Source: Hordeum vulgare subsp. vulgare (Eukaryota > Streptophyta > Magnoliopsida > Poales > Poaceae). From it: a DNA stretch of 64,000 nucleotides. Shown piece by piece: positions 1-11,439 of this stretch (its first letter is position 1; each line of letters opens with the position of its first letter). Both the position numbers and the translations under genes were made by a program. The notes under the pieces were generated by a model. It made no database searches, was not told the origin of the DNA, and saw nothing but the letters and a program-made list of their open reading frames with translations. The DNA lies in contig NC_058521.1 in NCBI RefSeq assembly GCF_904849725.1, positions 345,386,638-345,450,637 of the forward strand. The letters are read 5' to 3'.

Positions 1-669
1 CCTTGCGCGACATCACCCCTGTACGACCCCAACTCCACCACCGATGCTCTCCAGGTCGTATGACACGACCAGGAGCGCATGGATCGGGATATTTAGGAGC
101 CCCAGCCCCTCTCTAGCCCTAACCCTGTCCATTTCCCTCCTCCCTTCCTCCATAGCGCCGTCGTTGCAGCCCCCGAGCACCACCACCGTGGCATGACCGG
201 CGCGTCCTCAAACTCTTCGCCTGCGTCGAACGTTGTCTCCTCCCTCCTCGACCTTGCCAGGAGCACACGGGCGTCCATGGGGATCCATTCCCACGGACAT
301 CAGTCGCGGAAACCGATGCCGTTGTCGTCCCCGACAATCTCCTCTTCGACATCGCCGGCCGCGTCGCCAAAACCTCTCGATCAACGAACCCCTCTCCTCT
401 GCCTTGGGTGAGCGCAGCTCCTTCTCCTCCACCCTCCCCTTCCCTCTGCAGCCCCACTCGCGCCATGTAGCGTCGCCGGTGTGGTTCTGTTCGAGCAGAG
501 CAGAGCAGCTTCAGTCTGGCCGTAGCAGTAGTTTCATCGACCTATAGAGTAGCAGTAGCAGCTTGCGTTAGCGGAGCAGCAGTAGCAGCACGTAGCCGTG
601 CCTTCTGCCTCTCCTCGTCGTGCCGAATGGTGGTAGCCACCAGACTTCACCATCGTGGCTAGCATGCAA
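1..669 (+). repeat. LARD-type LTR fragment, left portion
   Basis: Non-coding, GC-rich, pyrimidine-rich sequence with short gene-like ORFs and no conserved protein domain. It resembles in style and in local words (for example the tggttctgttcga stretch near 482) the 5' half of the LARD LTR at 46655-51435. It is cut at 669 by the copia array and resumes after 9524, where homology to the LARD LTR is much clearer. The window edge truncates its left end. I read the short ORFs here as chance. Assignment of this first part is inferred mostly from continuity across the insertion. Confidence 0.45.
665..669. repeat. Target-site duplication TGCAA, left copy
   Basis: The five bases TGCAA directly before the first copia LTR recur at 9520-9524, directly after the third LTR. 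They flank the whole three-LTR array, so the outer LTRs mark one integration event. Confidence 0.85.
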
Positions 670-990
670 TGTTGGCTTTTGAACGTGCGTATGCAGCTGT
701 ACAGGCGTGCCTACAAAATTCTTGCTTCGGCCGGCTACTTGACGGAACTTGCGTAACTAGCGACACGAATAAAACTGATCGATGGATTTGATGGCTAAAG
801 GCCCGTGTCGAGCCTTTGCTTGGTATTGCTTTTCGTTTTTCTGGTGTTACAATCAACACCCCTAGGGTGTCTTTTATACATGTCCACAAGGGACTATGGA
901 AATAAACTAGGACTAGGTATCCTAATACTACTAGGACTCGGTTTGGCTTTCTTTCCTAATCCTAAAGAAACAACATCATTAACTTCTATA
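670..990 (-). repeat. Copia LTR 1 (3' LTR of the array)
   Basis: A 321-bp repeat, matching the other two copies at most positions. In minus orientation the first bases read TATAG where the others have TGTAG, so the terminal TG is mutated; the other end keeps CAACA. A TATA box lies at 871-878. The polyprotein frame of unit 1 reads into this LTR and stops at 894. Confidence 0.9.
871..878 (-). promoter_or_regulatory. TATA box in copia LTR
   Basis: Minus-strand TATAAAAG, about 115 bp from the LTR start. It is conserved in all three LTRs (also 5669-5676 and 9400-9407), as expected for the Pol II promoter in U3. Confidence 0.65.
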
Positions 991-3900
991 TTCACCTCCT
1001 TAATCTTGTTGCTTGACTTCACTTCTTGCACTCCGACTTTCCTCCTCATTTCGATGAACTTCTGTCGACCGAGGGACTTGGTGAAAATATCGGCAAGTTG
1101 GTCTTTCGTGTTCACATGTTGAACCTTGATCAACCCTTCTTCAATGCACTCCGGGATATGGTGGAATCGGGTATCTATGTGCTTGCTCCTTTCGTGATGA
1201 ACCGGATTTTTGCACAACGATATTGCAGCTTGGTTATCAATCTTCAGTGACACATTCTGCACCTCCCGGTTTGCAAGAATAGCTAGGAGTCTTCTCAGCC
1301 ACACTGTTGACAAGCCGCCGTGCTTGCCGCTATGTATTCTGCCTCGCATGAAGACAGTGCCACCACCTTTTGCTTCTGAGAATTCCAGCTAATCGGGTTC
1401 GGGCCAAGGTAGAAAACCATGCCCGTTGTGCTCTTTCGGTCATCAACATCACCTACCAGGTCATTATATGAATATCCACGAAGGATCAATCCTTCCTTTC
1501 CCTTTCTGTACGTGCAACCAAGATTAATGGTGCCTTTCACTTAGCGCAAGATTTGATTGACCGCGCTCATGTGCTCGGTTGTCGGATTCTCCATGAAACG
1601 ACTCACGATCCCGACTGAATAAGCCAAGTCAGGTCGGGTATGCACCAAATATCTTAGGCTGCCCGCAACGCTTCGATACATTGTGTTGTCCGTCGGCGGA
1701 TTTGAGCTACGCTTGCTCAACTTGTGACGTTGGTCCATTGGAACTTGTGTCTCGTAGCAATCTGACATGCCACAGTTTTCCAATAACTTGACCGCGTAGG
1801 CTGATTGACATAGGGAAATCTCTCCAGAGCTTTGCTTCACTTCGATTCCCAAGTAATAGCTGAGTAATCCTAGATCACTCATGCTAAACTTGTTCTTGAT
1901 TTGCGCCTTGAAACGTTCAATTTCTTGTACGCTATCTCCGGTGATAATCAGATCGTCGACATAAACTCCAACTAGCAGGTTTGAGCCTGTGGAGTTCTTT
2001 GTATAGACTGCGTGCTCGAGAGGACATCTCTTGAACCCGAGCGAGACCAGACTTCGGTCTAACTTTGAGTTCCAAGCTCTTGGCGCTTGCTTCAACCTGT
2101 AAAGTGCCTTCTTGACCTTGTAAACTTTCCCTTCTTCGCCTTTCTTCTTGTAGCCGAGGGGTTGTTCCACGTACACTTCTTCTGTGAGATCGCCGTTGAG
2201 GAAAGCGGATTTAACATCCATATGATGAACCTTCCAATCCTCTTGTGCTGCCAAATCTAGGAGCACTCTCACCGTCTTGATTCGAGCAACCGGTGCAAAC
2301 ACCTCATCATAGTCAACTCCTTGACGTTGAACGTAGCCCTTTGCAACGAGTCTTGGCTTGTACTTCATAATGGCACCCTGCGTGTCCTTCTTTAACTTGT
2401 TAACCCACTTCAAACCTATCACCTTTTGGTTTGGAGGTCGGGTTACCAAAGTCCACGTGTCATTGCTCTCAATCGCCTTCATCTCCTCATCCATGGCGTG
2501 CATCCAGCTAGGACTTTTGCTCGCCTCTACGAAGTTTGCCGGCTCCTCAACTCCGAAAAGACATAGTCCGGAGTATTCGAGCATAACTGGCTTTGTGTAC
2601 TTGTAGACTTTCTTGAGGGTCTCGTAGCGATGAGGCCCTGAGGAATCCATTGTGGCTTGCGAAGGAGGTGACACAAATTGTGTCGATGTTGATGCACTTG
2701 AGGAAGATGGCTGAGTCTCGGGCGTGCCATGGACATCCGTGTCGTCGGCGTAGTCGTCGTGATCATGATTATCATCATCACCATGCGCCTCGGTGTCGAT
2801 GTTGTTGTCGAGATCTCCACCCATGCCGTGCGCTTTGTTGTCGCTATATCCTTGCGACCTATGCACGTTGTCGTCGGTATCGGCACCATGATGATCACTA
2901 CCATTGTGGTCACCTTGGTTGGGCGTCTTATCAACCACTTGGACATCCTCCCCTGCATCATCATCGGTTGGAAATTCAACCGTGAATATGTTACTGTTTG
3001 GAGCATCGTCGGCTGCAGCGCTCCAATTCCACGCTTGGTTTTCTTCAAACACGACGACGCATGAAATCCGTAGACGCTTGGTTTGTGGATCGTAGAAGCG
3101 GTATGCTTTGGTGTTGGAACTCCTCTCGTATCCGATGAACACCATCTTGGTGCTACGATCGGCAAGCTTTGTGAGATGCGGCTCCGCCGTCTTCACATGT
3201 GCCACACACCCGAACGTCCGTAGATGAGACACATTTGGCTTATGTCCGTAAATTGCTTCATACGGAGTCTTGCCGACCACTGCCTTCGTTGGAGCCCGGT
3301 TGAGAAGATAGACCGCCGTCGAGACAGCTTCTGCCCAAAAAGTCCCCGACAGGTTCTTGCTCTTGAGTAAACTCCTTGCCATGTCAACTACGGTTCGATT
3401 GCGCCTTTCAACGACCCCTTTCTGCTGTGGCGTGTAAGGTGCCGTGAGGAACCTGTTTATGCCAATCTTCTCCCAGTAATCGTTGAATTCGTTCGACGTA
3501 AATTCTCCGCCGTGATTTGTCCGTAGAGCGCAAACCTTCAACTTGTGTTCCATCTCCGTTGCAGCCTTGAGCTTCTTGAACGCTTCAGACGCCTGATCTT
3601 TAGATCGTAGGAGAACGACCCACATATATCTCGAGTAGTCGTCTACCACGAGGAAGAAATACTTCTTTCCCGCGTGAGTTGCTCGGGTGATAGGGCCACA
3701 TAGATCACCATGGAGCAGCTCGAGTGCATCACTTGCACGATAGGTAGACTGAGTAGGGAACGGCCTGCGGTGCTGTTTTCCAACCAAGCACCCGTCACAT
3801 ACTCGATCAACATGGTCGATAAATGGCATCCCGGATACCATCTCCATCTTTGACATCTTCTTCATGGCGTAGAAGTTAACGTGTCCAAATCTAGCATGCC

Positions 3901-5431
3901 ATAACCACGAATCATCATCACTCTTGGCGAGCCAACACTCCGGTTGAGATTGATCAAGGTTGAGGATATAGAGCCTATTCCGTGTGCGATTAACACGAGC
4001 TAGCACGTTTCGGAGGTTGTCGAAGATCGTCATCACTCCGTTCTCGATATTCACGTTGCATCCATTCTCGTCAAGCTTCCCAATAGAGATAATGTTGTTG
4101 CTTGGCCGTGGGATGTAGTACACTCCGGTGAGTATACGATGTTCGTGTGTGAGACCCTCGAAGAGGACAGATCCTTGCCCGCAAATCTGCATAGCTGAAC
4201 CATCACCGAACTTGACCGAGCCTTGAACATCATATTCCATCTCGAGAAATTTCTCCTTGCATCCCGTCATGTGGTTACTGGCACCCGTGTCGAGATAACA
4301 CGACACATTGTGATCCCTGGATAACTTAGGTGTCACATTCTTCTCATGAAGTAGCACCTTCCGGGTTGGTTTCACAACCACCGTTTCAGCGATATCACCC
4401 ACTTCGGCCATCAGAAGACCTGGACCTTCGTCATCCTGCTTTGCCAAATTTTCCTTGATCTCCCGCTTGTTAGGCTTTGGACAATCCTTTGCAAAATGAC
4501 CCATCTCGTTGCAGTTATAGCACTTACCCTCGAATAAATCGAAGTTCCGTGGCTTCTGCCCTTTAGATTGGTCCATCTTACCATGACCTTGTGGCTTGCC
4601 TTTTCCTTTGCCTTTTCCGGTTTGTCCGTCGCGCTTCACGTTGCTTGAGCCTTCACCACCATCACGCCTTCCTTTGCTACTTGGGGCCTCCCAATCTACG
4701 CGCGAGTACATGAGTTGGTCGCTACCTCCTCCTTTGCCTTTCCGACAGCCACGAGCATTCTCTTCCCATGTCCGCAAGCGTCCGATTGCCTCCGTTATGG
4801 TCATGTTGTCGATGTCGTAAAGCTGCTCGAGCGTGCCGATGATGTACGTGAATTTATCAGTCATCGAACTGAAAATTTTCTCCACAATCTCGGTCTCATC
4901 GAGCTTTGCACCAAGCGCGTGGATCTCTCCCACCAAAGTAGTAAGACGCATGGCATAGTCGTTCACCGATTCAGTTTCCTCCATCTGCAACTTGTGAAAT
5001 TGGCGCTTCAGCACTTGTGCCCGAGCCTTGGTGACGTGATCTTCTCCGATCCTCATCTCCTTGAGTGCGTTCCACGCCTCTCTTGCCGTCTCGAACTCCG
5101 CCAATGTCATTAGCACGGAATCCGGCACGGACTGGGCTATGGCGGCCATGGCACCTTCGTCGGACTCGTCATCGACGTCCTCGTCCGTGATTGCCTGCCA
5201 CACTCGAAGGGTTCGGAGAATAATCTTCATCTTCATCGCCGACACGTCGTAGTTGGCGTCGGTGAGCATCGGGTACTGGATGGGGATGTTGCGAAACGCG
5301 TGGACGTTGGCGCCGCTTGTTCCTCCACCACTGGTTGCTGACTTGACGCCCTTGTTCACCTTGTCGCCTTTCTTGTTCGCCTTGGCACCGCCGTTGCCGG
5401 ACTTGACCGACTCAGCATCGCTGTCCGTCAT
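894..5431 (-). pseudogene. Copia gag-pol polyprotein, unit 1 (one stop, one frameshift)
   Basis: A single frame of 1296 codons runs from ATG at 5431 to a stop at 1541. Domains in order: gag (UBN2 type, residues about 45-250), zinc knuckle CYNCNEMGHFAKDC near 300, aspartic protease CYLDTGASNHM near 375, integrase zinc region HARFGH...CDGC near 510-555, integrase core from HGDLCGPI near 573, and RT with YVDDLIIT near 1156. The second integrase Asp sits in TNHGGEF where TDxxGEF is expected (unit 2 has TDCDGEF), so that Asp is lost. The stop is TAA at 1541-1543 where unit 2 has TAT. RNase H motifs (SSCEAEY, then DNQAAISL) follow, with a 1-bp deletion near 1306 shifting the frame. The reading frame then crosses the PPT and ends at 894 inside the LTR. 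Recently active but now dead. Confidence 0.92.
991..1001 (-). promoter_or_regulatory. Copia polypurine tract, unit 1
   Basis: Minus-strand AAGGAGGTGAA directly abuts the 3' LTR. The same 11 bases sit at 5789-5799 beside LTR 2. This is the expected plus-strand primer position, and it fixes the LTR length at 321 bp rather than a shorter repeat. Confidence 0.75.
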
Positions 5432-5452
5432 CGTAGATCGTAGATCGTCAAG

Positions 5453-5465
5453 GCTCTAGATACCA
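5453..5465 (-). promoter_or_regulatory. Primer binding site, initiator Met tRNA, copia unit 1
   Basis: Minus-strand TGGTATCTAGAGC begins two bases inside the LTR end at 5468. It resembles TGGTATCAGAGC, the usual plant initiator-Met site, with a small change in the middle. It sets the element's minus orientation. Confidence 0.75.
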
Positions 5466-5467
5466 AT

Positions 5468-5788
5468 TGTTGGGTTTTGAACGTGCGTATGCAGCTGTAC
5501 ACGCGTGCCTACGTGATTCTTGCTTCGGCCGGCTACTTGACGGAACTTGCGTACCTAGCGAAACGAATAAAACTGATCGATGGATTTGATGGCTAAAGGC
5601 CCGTGTCGAGCCTTTGCTTCGTATTGCTTTTCGTTTTTCTGGTGTCACAATCAACACCCCTAGGGTGTCTTTTATACACGTCCACAAGGGACTATGGAAA
5701 TAGACTAGGACTAGGAATCCTAATACTACTAGGACTCGGTTTGGCTTTCTTTCCTAATCCTAAAGAAACAACATGATTAACTTCTACA
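5468..5788 (-). repeat. Copia LTR 2 (shared middle LTR)
   Basis: A 321-bp LTR with intact TG and CA ends in minus orientation. It acts as 5' LTR for unit 1 (PBS at 5453) and 3' LTR for unit 2 (PPT at 5789-5799). No target duplication flanks it; both sides run directly into copia internal sequence, which is the mark of a recombined array. Confidence 0.9.
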
Positions 5789-8700
5789 TTCACCTCCTTA
5801 ATCTTGTTGCTTGACTTCACTTCTTGCACTCCGACTTTCCTCCTCATCTCGATGAACTTCTGTCGACCGAGGGACTTGGTGAAAATATCGGCAAGTCGGT
5901 CTTTTGTGTTCAAATGTTGAACCTCGATCAACCCTTCTTCAATGCACTCCCGGATTTGGTGGAACCGGGTATCTATGTGCTTGCTCCTTTCGTGATGAAC
6001 CGGATTTTTGCACAACGAGATTGCAGCTTAGTCATCGATCTTAAGTGACACCTTCTGCACCTCCCGCTTTGCAAGAATAGCTAGGAGTCTTCTCAGCCAC
6101 ACTGCTTGACAAGCCGCCGTGCTTGCCGCTATGTATTCAGCCTCGCATGAAGACAGTGCCACCACCTTTTGCTTCTGAGAATTCCAGCTAATCGGATTCG
6201 GCCAAGGTAGAAAACCATGCCCGTTGTGCTCTTTCGGTCATCAACATCACCTGCCATGTCACTATCTGAATATCCACGAAGGATCAATCCTTCCTTTCCC
6301 TTTCTGTACATGTAACCAAGATTAATGGTGCCTTTCACATAGTGCAAGATTTGATTGACTGCGCTCATGTGCTTGGTTGTCGGATTCTCCATGAAACGAC
6401 TCACGATCCCGACTGAATAAGCCAAGTCAGGTCGGGTATGCACCAACTATCTTAGGCTGCCCACAACGCTTCGATACATTGTGGTGTCCACCGGCAGATT
6501 TGAGCTACGCTTTCTCAACTTGTGACGTTGGTACATTGGAACTTGTGTCGTGTAGCAATATGACATGCCACACTTGTCCAGTAACTTGACCGCATAAGCC
6601 GATTGACACAGGGAAATCTCTCCGAAGATTTGCTTCACTTCGATGCCCAAGTAATAGCCGAGTAATCCCAGATCACTCATGCTAAACTTGTTCTTCATTT
6701 GCGACTTGAAACGTTATATTTCTTGTACGCTATCTCCGGTGATAATCATATCGTCGACATAAACTCCAACTAGGAGGTTTGAGCCTGTGGAGTTCTTTGT
6801 ATAGACTGCGTGCTCGAGGGGACATCTCTTGAACCCGAGCGAGACCATACTTTGGTCTAACTTTGAGTTCTAAGCTCTTGGCGCTTGCTTCAACCCGTAA
6901 AGTGCCTTCTTGAGCTTGTAAACTTTCCCTTCTTCGCCTTTCTTCTAGTAGGCGAGGGGTTGTTCCACGTAAACTTCTTCTGTGAGATCGCCGTTGAGGA
7001 AAGCGGATTTAACATCCATATGATGAACCTTCCAATCCTCTTGTGCTGCCAAAGCTAGGAGCACTCTCACCGTCTCGAGTCGAGCAACCGGTGCAAACAC
7101 CTCATCATAGTCAACTCCTTGACGTTGTACGTAGCCCTTTGCAACGAGTCTTGCCTTGTAATTCACAATGGCATCCTCCGTGTCCTTCTTTAACTTGTAA
7201 ACCCACTTCAAACCTATCGTCTTTTGGTTTGGAGGTCGGGTTACCAAAGTGCACGTGCCATTGCTCTCAATCGCCTTCATCTCCTCATCCATGGCGTGCA
7301 TCCAGCTAGGACTTTTGCTCGCCTCTACGAAGTTCGCCGGCTCCTCAACTCCGAAAAGACATAGTCCGGAGTATTTGAGCGTAACTGGCTTTGTGTACTT
7401 GTAGACTTTCTTGAGGGTCTTGTAGCGACGAGGCCCTGAGGAATCCGTTGTGGCTTGCGAAGGAGGTGACACAAATTGTGTCGATGTTGATGCACTTGAG
7501 GAAGATGGCTGAGTCTCGGGCGTGTCATCGACATCCGCGTCATCGGCGTAGTCGTCGTGATCATGATCATCATCTTGATTGTCATCGTCACTATGCGCCT
7601 CGTTGTCGATGTTGTCGTCGAGATCTCCACCCGTGTCGTGCTCTTCGTTGTCGCTATCTCCTTGCGACCTATGCACGTCGTCGTCGGTGTCGGCACCATG
7701 ATGATCACTACCATTGTGGTCACCTTGGTTGGGCGTCTTATCAACCACTTGGACATCCTCCCCTGCATCATCATCAGTTGGAAATTCAACCGTGAATATG
7801 TTCTGTTTGGAGCATTGTCGGCTGCGGCGCTCCAATTCCACGCTTGGTTTTCTTCAAACACGACGTTGCGTGAAATCCGTAGACGCTTGGTTTGTGGATC
7901 GTAGAAGCGGTATGCTTTGGTGCCGGAACTCCTCTCGTATCCGATGAACACCATCTTGGTGCTACGATCGGCAAGCTTTGAGAGATGCGGCTCCGCTGTC
8001 TTCACATATGCCACACACCCGAACGTCCGTAGATGAGACACATTCGGCTTACATCCGTAAATTGCTTCATACGGAGTCTTGTCGATCACCGCCTTCGTTG
8101 GAGCCCGGTTGAGAAGATAGACCATCGTCGAGACAGCTTCTCCCCAAAATGTCCCCGGCAGGTTCTTGCTCTTGAGTAAACTCCATGCCATGTCAACGAC
8201 GGTTCGATTGCGCCTTTCAATGACCCCATTCTGCTGCGGCGTGTAAGGTGCCGTGAGGAACCTCTTTATGCCAATCTTCTCGCAGTAGTCGTTGAAGTCA
8301 TTCGACGTAAATTCTCCGTCGCAATCTGTCCATAGAGCGCGAACCTTCAACTTGTGTTCCATCTCCGTTGCAGCCTTCAGCTTCATGAACGCTTCAAAAG
8401 CCTCATCTTTAGATCGTAGGAGAACGACCCACATATATCTCGAGTAGTCGTCTACCACGAGGAAGAAATACTTCTTTCCCGCGTGAGTTGCTGGGGGGAT
8501 AGGGCCACATAGATCACAATGGAGCAGCCCGAGTGCATCACTTGCATGATAGGTAGACTGAGGAGGGAACGGCCTGCGGTGATGTTTATCAGTCACCGAA
8601 CTGAAAAATTTCTCCACCATCTCGGTCTCATCGAGCTTTGCACCAAGCGCGCGGATCTCTCCCACCAAAGTAGTAAGACGCATGGCATAGTCGTTCACCG

Positions 8701-9163
8701 ATTCAGTTTCCTCCATCTACAACTTGTGAAATTGGCGCTTCAGCACTTGTGCCCAAGCCTTGGTGACGCGATCTTCTCCGATCCTCATCTCCTTGTGTGC
8801 GTTCCACGCCTCTCTTGTCGTCTCGAACTCCGCCAATGTCATTAGCACGGAATCCGGCACGGACTAGGCTATGGCGGCCATGGCACCTTCGTCGGACTCG
8901 TCATCGATGTCGTCGTCCGTGATTGCCTGCCACACTCGAAGGGTTCGGAGAATAATCTTCATGTTCACCGCCCACATGCCATAGTTGGCGTCGGTGAGCA
9001 AAGGGTACTGGATGGGGATGTTGCGATGCGCCTCGACGTTGGCGCCGCTCGTTCCTCCACCACTGGTTGCTGACTTGACGCCCTTCTTCACCTTGTCGCC
9101 GTTCTTGTTCGCCTTGGCATCGCCCTTGCCGGACTTGACCGACTCAACGTCGTTGTCCGTCAT
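5692..9163 (-). pseudogene. Copia gag-pol polyprotein, unit 2 (deleted and degenerate)
   Basis: The start ATG lies at 9163-9161. Relative to unit 1, about 1.07 kb is missing (junction near 8577-8590), joining gag residues ...SSVTDK directly to integrase HHRRPFP and removing the zinc knuckle, protease and integrase zinc region. Gag Gln codons became TAG near 8866 and 8718. A 1-bp deletion lies near 7812 in the linker between integrase and RT. Stops occur near 6947 (AY then stop in RT), near 6715, near 6447 and in the RNase H DNQAA box near 6032. Another 1-bp deletion lies near 6202. RT fragments (HHMDVKSAFLNGDL) and RNase H fragments remain recognisable. More eroded than unit 1. Confidence 0.9.
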
Positions 9164-9183
9164 CGTAGATCGTAGATCGTCGA

Positions 9184-9196
9184 GGCTCTGATAACA
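9184..9196 (-). promoter_or_regulatory. Primer binding site, copia unit 2 (mutated)
   Basis: Minus-strand TGTTATCAGAGCC adjoins LTR 3. It differs from TGGTATCAGAGC at the third base. The rest matches initiator Met better than the unit 1 site does. Confidence 0.7.
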
Positions 9197-9198
9197 AT

Positions 9199-9519
9199 TG
9201 TTGACTTTTGAACGTGCGTATGCAGCTGTACAGGCGTGCCTACGCGATTCTTGCTTCGGTCGGCTACTTGACGGAAGTTGCGTAACTAGCGACACAAATA
9301 AAACTGATCGATGGATTTGATGGCTAAAGGGCCGTGTCGAGCCTTTGCTTTGTATTGCTTTTCGTTTTTCTGGTGTTACAATCAACACCCCTAGGGTGTC
9401 TTTTATACACGTACACAAGGGACTATGGAAATATAATAGGACTAGGAATCCAAATACTACTAGGACTTGGTTTGGCTTTCTTTCCTAATCCTAAAGAAAC
9501 GACATGATTAACTTCTACA
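9199..9519 (-). repeat. Copia LTR 3 (5' LTR of the array)
   Basis: A 321-bp LTR with TG and CA ends in minus orientation and a TATA box at 9400-9407. It is followed directly by the right TGCAA duplication (9520-9524), so this is the outer 5' end of the array. Confidence 0.9.
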
Positions 9520-9524
9520 TGCAA
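9520..9524. repeat. Target-site duplication TGCAA, right copy
   Basis: Matches 665-669 exactly and immediately follows the third LTR. The host LARD-type LTR resumes after it. Confidence 0.85.
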
Positions 9525-11439
9525 TAGTAGCAATGTCAGCGCAACAAGAGTAGCAGCAGTTCCAAAGAGCAGCGGAGCAGCCGTTCGAGCTCGTAGGCTG
9601 TTTCGTGCACGCTGCGTAGGTAGAGAGCAGCGACAACAGCTAGCTAGTACATGCCTACTCTCGTGTAGTTGCAGGCGCATGTATGCGCGCGTTGCACCGG
9701 CGATGTTCGCCACCGATGCCTCTCTGCTTTGCACAGAAGGTGAGCCCTTTGGCTATTTCACTTAGAGAGGTTTCCCCTCCTCGAGCATAACTTCCCTCCT
9801 ATCCTACTAGCAACAGAGCCAGCACGCAGCGCTTCAGCGTGGGTTCGAGTCCCTAGAACGCCCTTTTTAATTTTCTTTGGGTTTTCCCTCTATTGCGCAG
9901 AGTTGACTGGATAAGGGGACTTCCACCCGTAGTAGAGCAGCAACCCCCTCCTAGCCTAGTGGCTCTAGCGCCGCGCCTCCACCAGGGGGGTCATGGATCT
10001 TGATATGTTGTAGTTTGATTCTGTGCCAATTCATTTTTACTGGTTGTGTTGTTTTTTGAATACAGCATGGACAATATGATATATGGATCTGGGTTAGAAA
10101 ATCCCAAGGAATCCAATGGTGGTACTAGAATATGGTCTTGAGATTTTCTCTAGAAAGTCACCTTGTGGTGAGGTGGCACTAGTTTTATTTGTGTAGGGTG
10201 GTTTACATGCATGGTCATAGGTTGTGCATGCATGCATAGTTATGTCTGTGCATCATCATATTGCTGGTATTTATTTCCTGCTTGTTTCTTTTGGGTAGCT
10301 ACTGGGGCTGTAAACGGTTTCAAAGAGTCCGGCGAGTTCGTGCTAGAAGATCAGGAACATTTCTACTATGAAGAAATCACAGGCAAGATGATCGTGACCT
10401 TGACACCGTTTCTAGCTTTGTTTTGCTTAGTGATTCATTTCTATAGTTACACCTCCGGTGCCTACCACATGATATATAGGCCATCAAACATTGCCATGAT
10501 ACCTCAAACACCTTCCTTCCTAGCAAATATTGTTTGGCTAAGATTGGCTTGCTCAACCACTAATTTGTTAGCGTTTCTAGTTACAGGTGCGAGCTGGTCC
10601 ATGTGATAACATGGCCATTTGATATCATCATATTTTACCTGCTATTTAATTAATGCACCGATATACTTGGTAAATAGCAGGAGCCCTAGGCTTTTGCCAG
10701 TTCCGTTGTTGCCGCCTTAGTTTTGGCTACCGGTAGTTTATTCCATAACTGAGCGCTCCTAACATGTTCGGGGTTGTTATGGGGACCCCCTTGATAAATT
10801 GTTTAGTGTTAAGGCGTGTCTTGCAAGATCCAACTTTGGTGTTAATTTGGTAACAACTTAATAAAAATCATAGGGAATAGCTACCCAAGGAATTAATGTA
10901 TAACCCGAGCTAGTGCTCCTCATGAGCGTTGGTCCAATCAAGAGCATCTTATTAACGCTCCCTGGGGCAACTCAGTGTTTTGGCGTGGTAGCCATCGCTC
11001 ATCCGTCGTGTCTCGAGAACGAGATATGCGGCTCCTATCGGGATCTTCAACACGTCGGGAAGTCTTGCCAGACTTGTCTTACATTAGTGATATATCTTGC
11101 GCATTGGGATTCCGGTGAGACTTTGGGGCTTCTCAGAGTTGAGATTTTCCACTAAGGAATCCGACGAGATCATGAGTTTCGTGGTAGAGGATTACTATGC
11201 GGCCTGTGGTAATTAGTGATGGACTAGTTGGAGCACCCCTGCACGGTAATTATGTATGAATAATGAATGCTGGTGTGGATTGTAATTTAGCATGTGGCGT
11301 GTGTAAGCCAAATCTTATACTCAACTCTCTGTGTATGTAATGGCAATGTTATCCTGCTTGCGATACGCTTTGATGTGACCCTTTCCCCTTTTTGAGGCCT
11401 CGCCCCAAATAAGGAAAGTGTCGCATCTTAGTTGTTACA
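9525..11439 (+). repeat. LARD-type LTR fragment, right portion
   Basis: Clear but diverged similarity to the 3' part of the LARD LTR. For example 10567-10690 parallels 49945-50065 (tgataacatgg, atatacttggtaaa), 10913-11160 parallels 50320-50560 (clauses such as gattccggtgaga, ttttccacta), and the end cgcatctta...ttgttaca at 11421-11439 parallels cgcatcttgggtgtgaca at the LARD LTR end. tRNA-like words lie at 9841-9853 (gggttcgagtccc) and 9952-9971. No Met primer site follows 11439, so this is a 3' or solo LTR, or its internal domain was replaced. The ORF at 10211-10606 has no recognisable domain. Confidence 0.7.

Larger units (their letters stand above)
670..9519 (-). mobile_element. Ty1/copia retrotransposon array with three LTRs and two internal domains
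   Basis: Three 321-bp direct repeats (670-990, 5468-5788, 9199-9519) alternate with two internal domains of 4477 and 3410 bp. In minus orientation each LTR runs TGTAGAAG...CAACA. Both internal domains start with an initiator-Met primer site and end in the same purine tract. One TGCAA duplication flanks the whole. By eye, the LTR pairs differ at about 14, 19 and 18 positions, so all three have diverged for a while. Such arrays usually arise by unequal recombination between LTRs of two copies. Domain order gag-protease-integrase-RT-RNase H makes this copia. I cannot name the family. Confidence 0.9.

Noticed and set aside
670..858. A shorter 189-bp LTR definition for the copia element ending at caatcaaca
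   Set aside because: The similarity continues to 321 bp in all three copies and there abuts a clean PPT and the target duplication, so the longer LTR is right.
2527..3165. Minus ORF of 212 codons and plus ORFs over the copia linker
   Set aside because: Shadows of the Asp/His-rich linker between integrase and RT in the true frame of 1541-5431.
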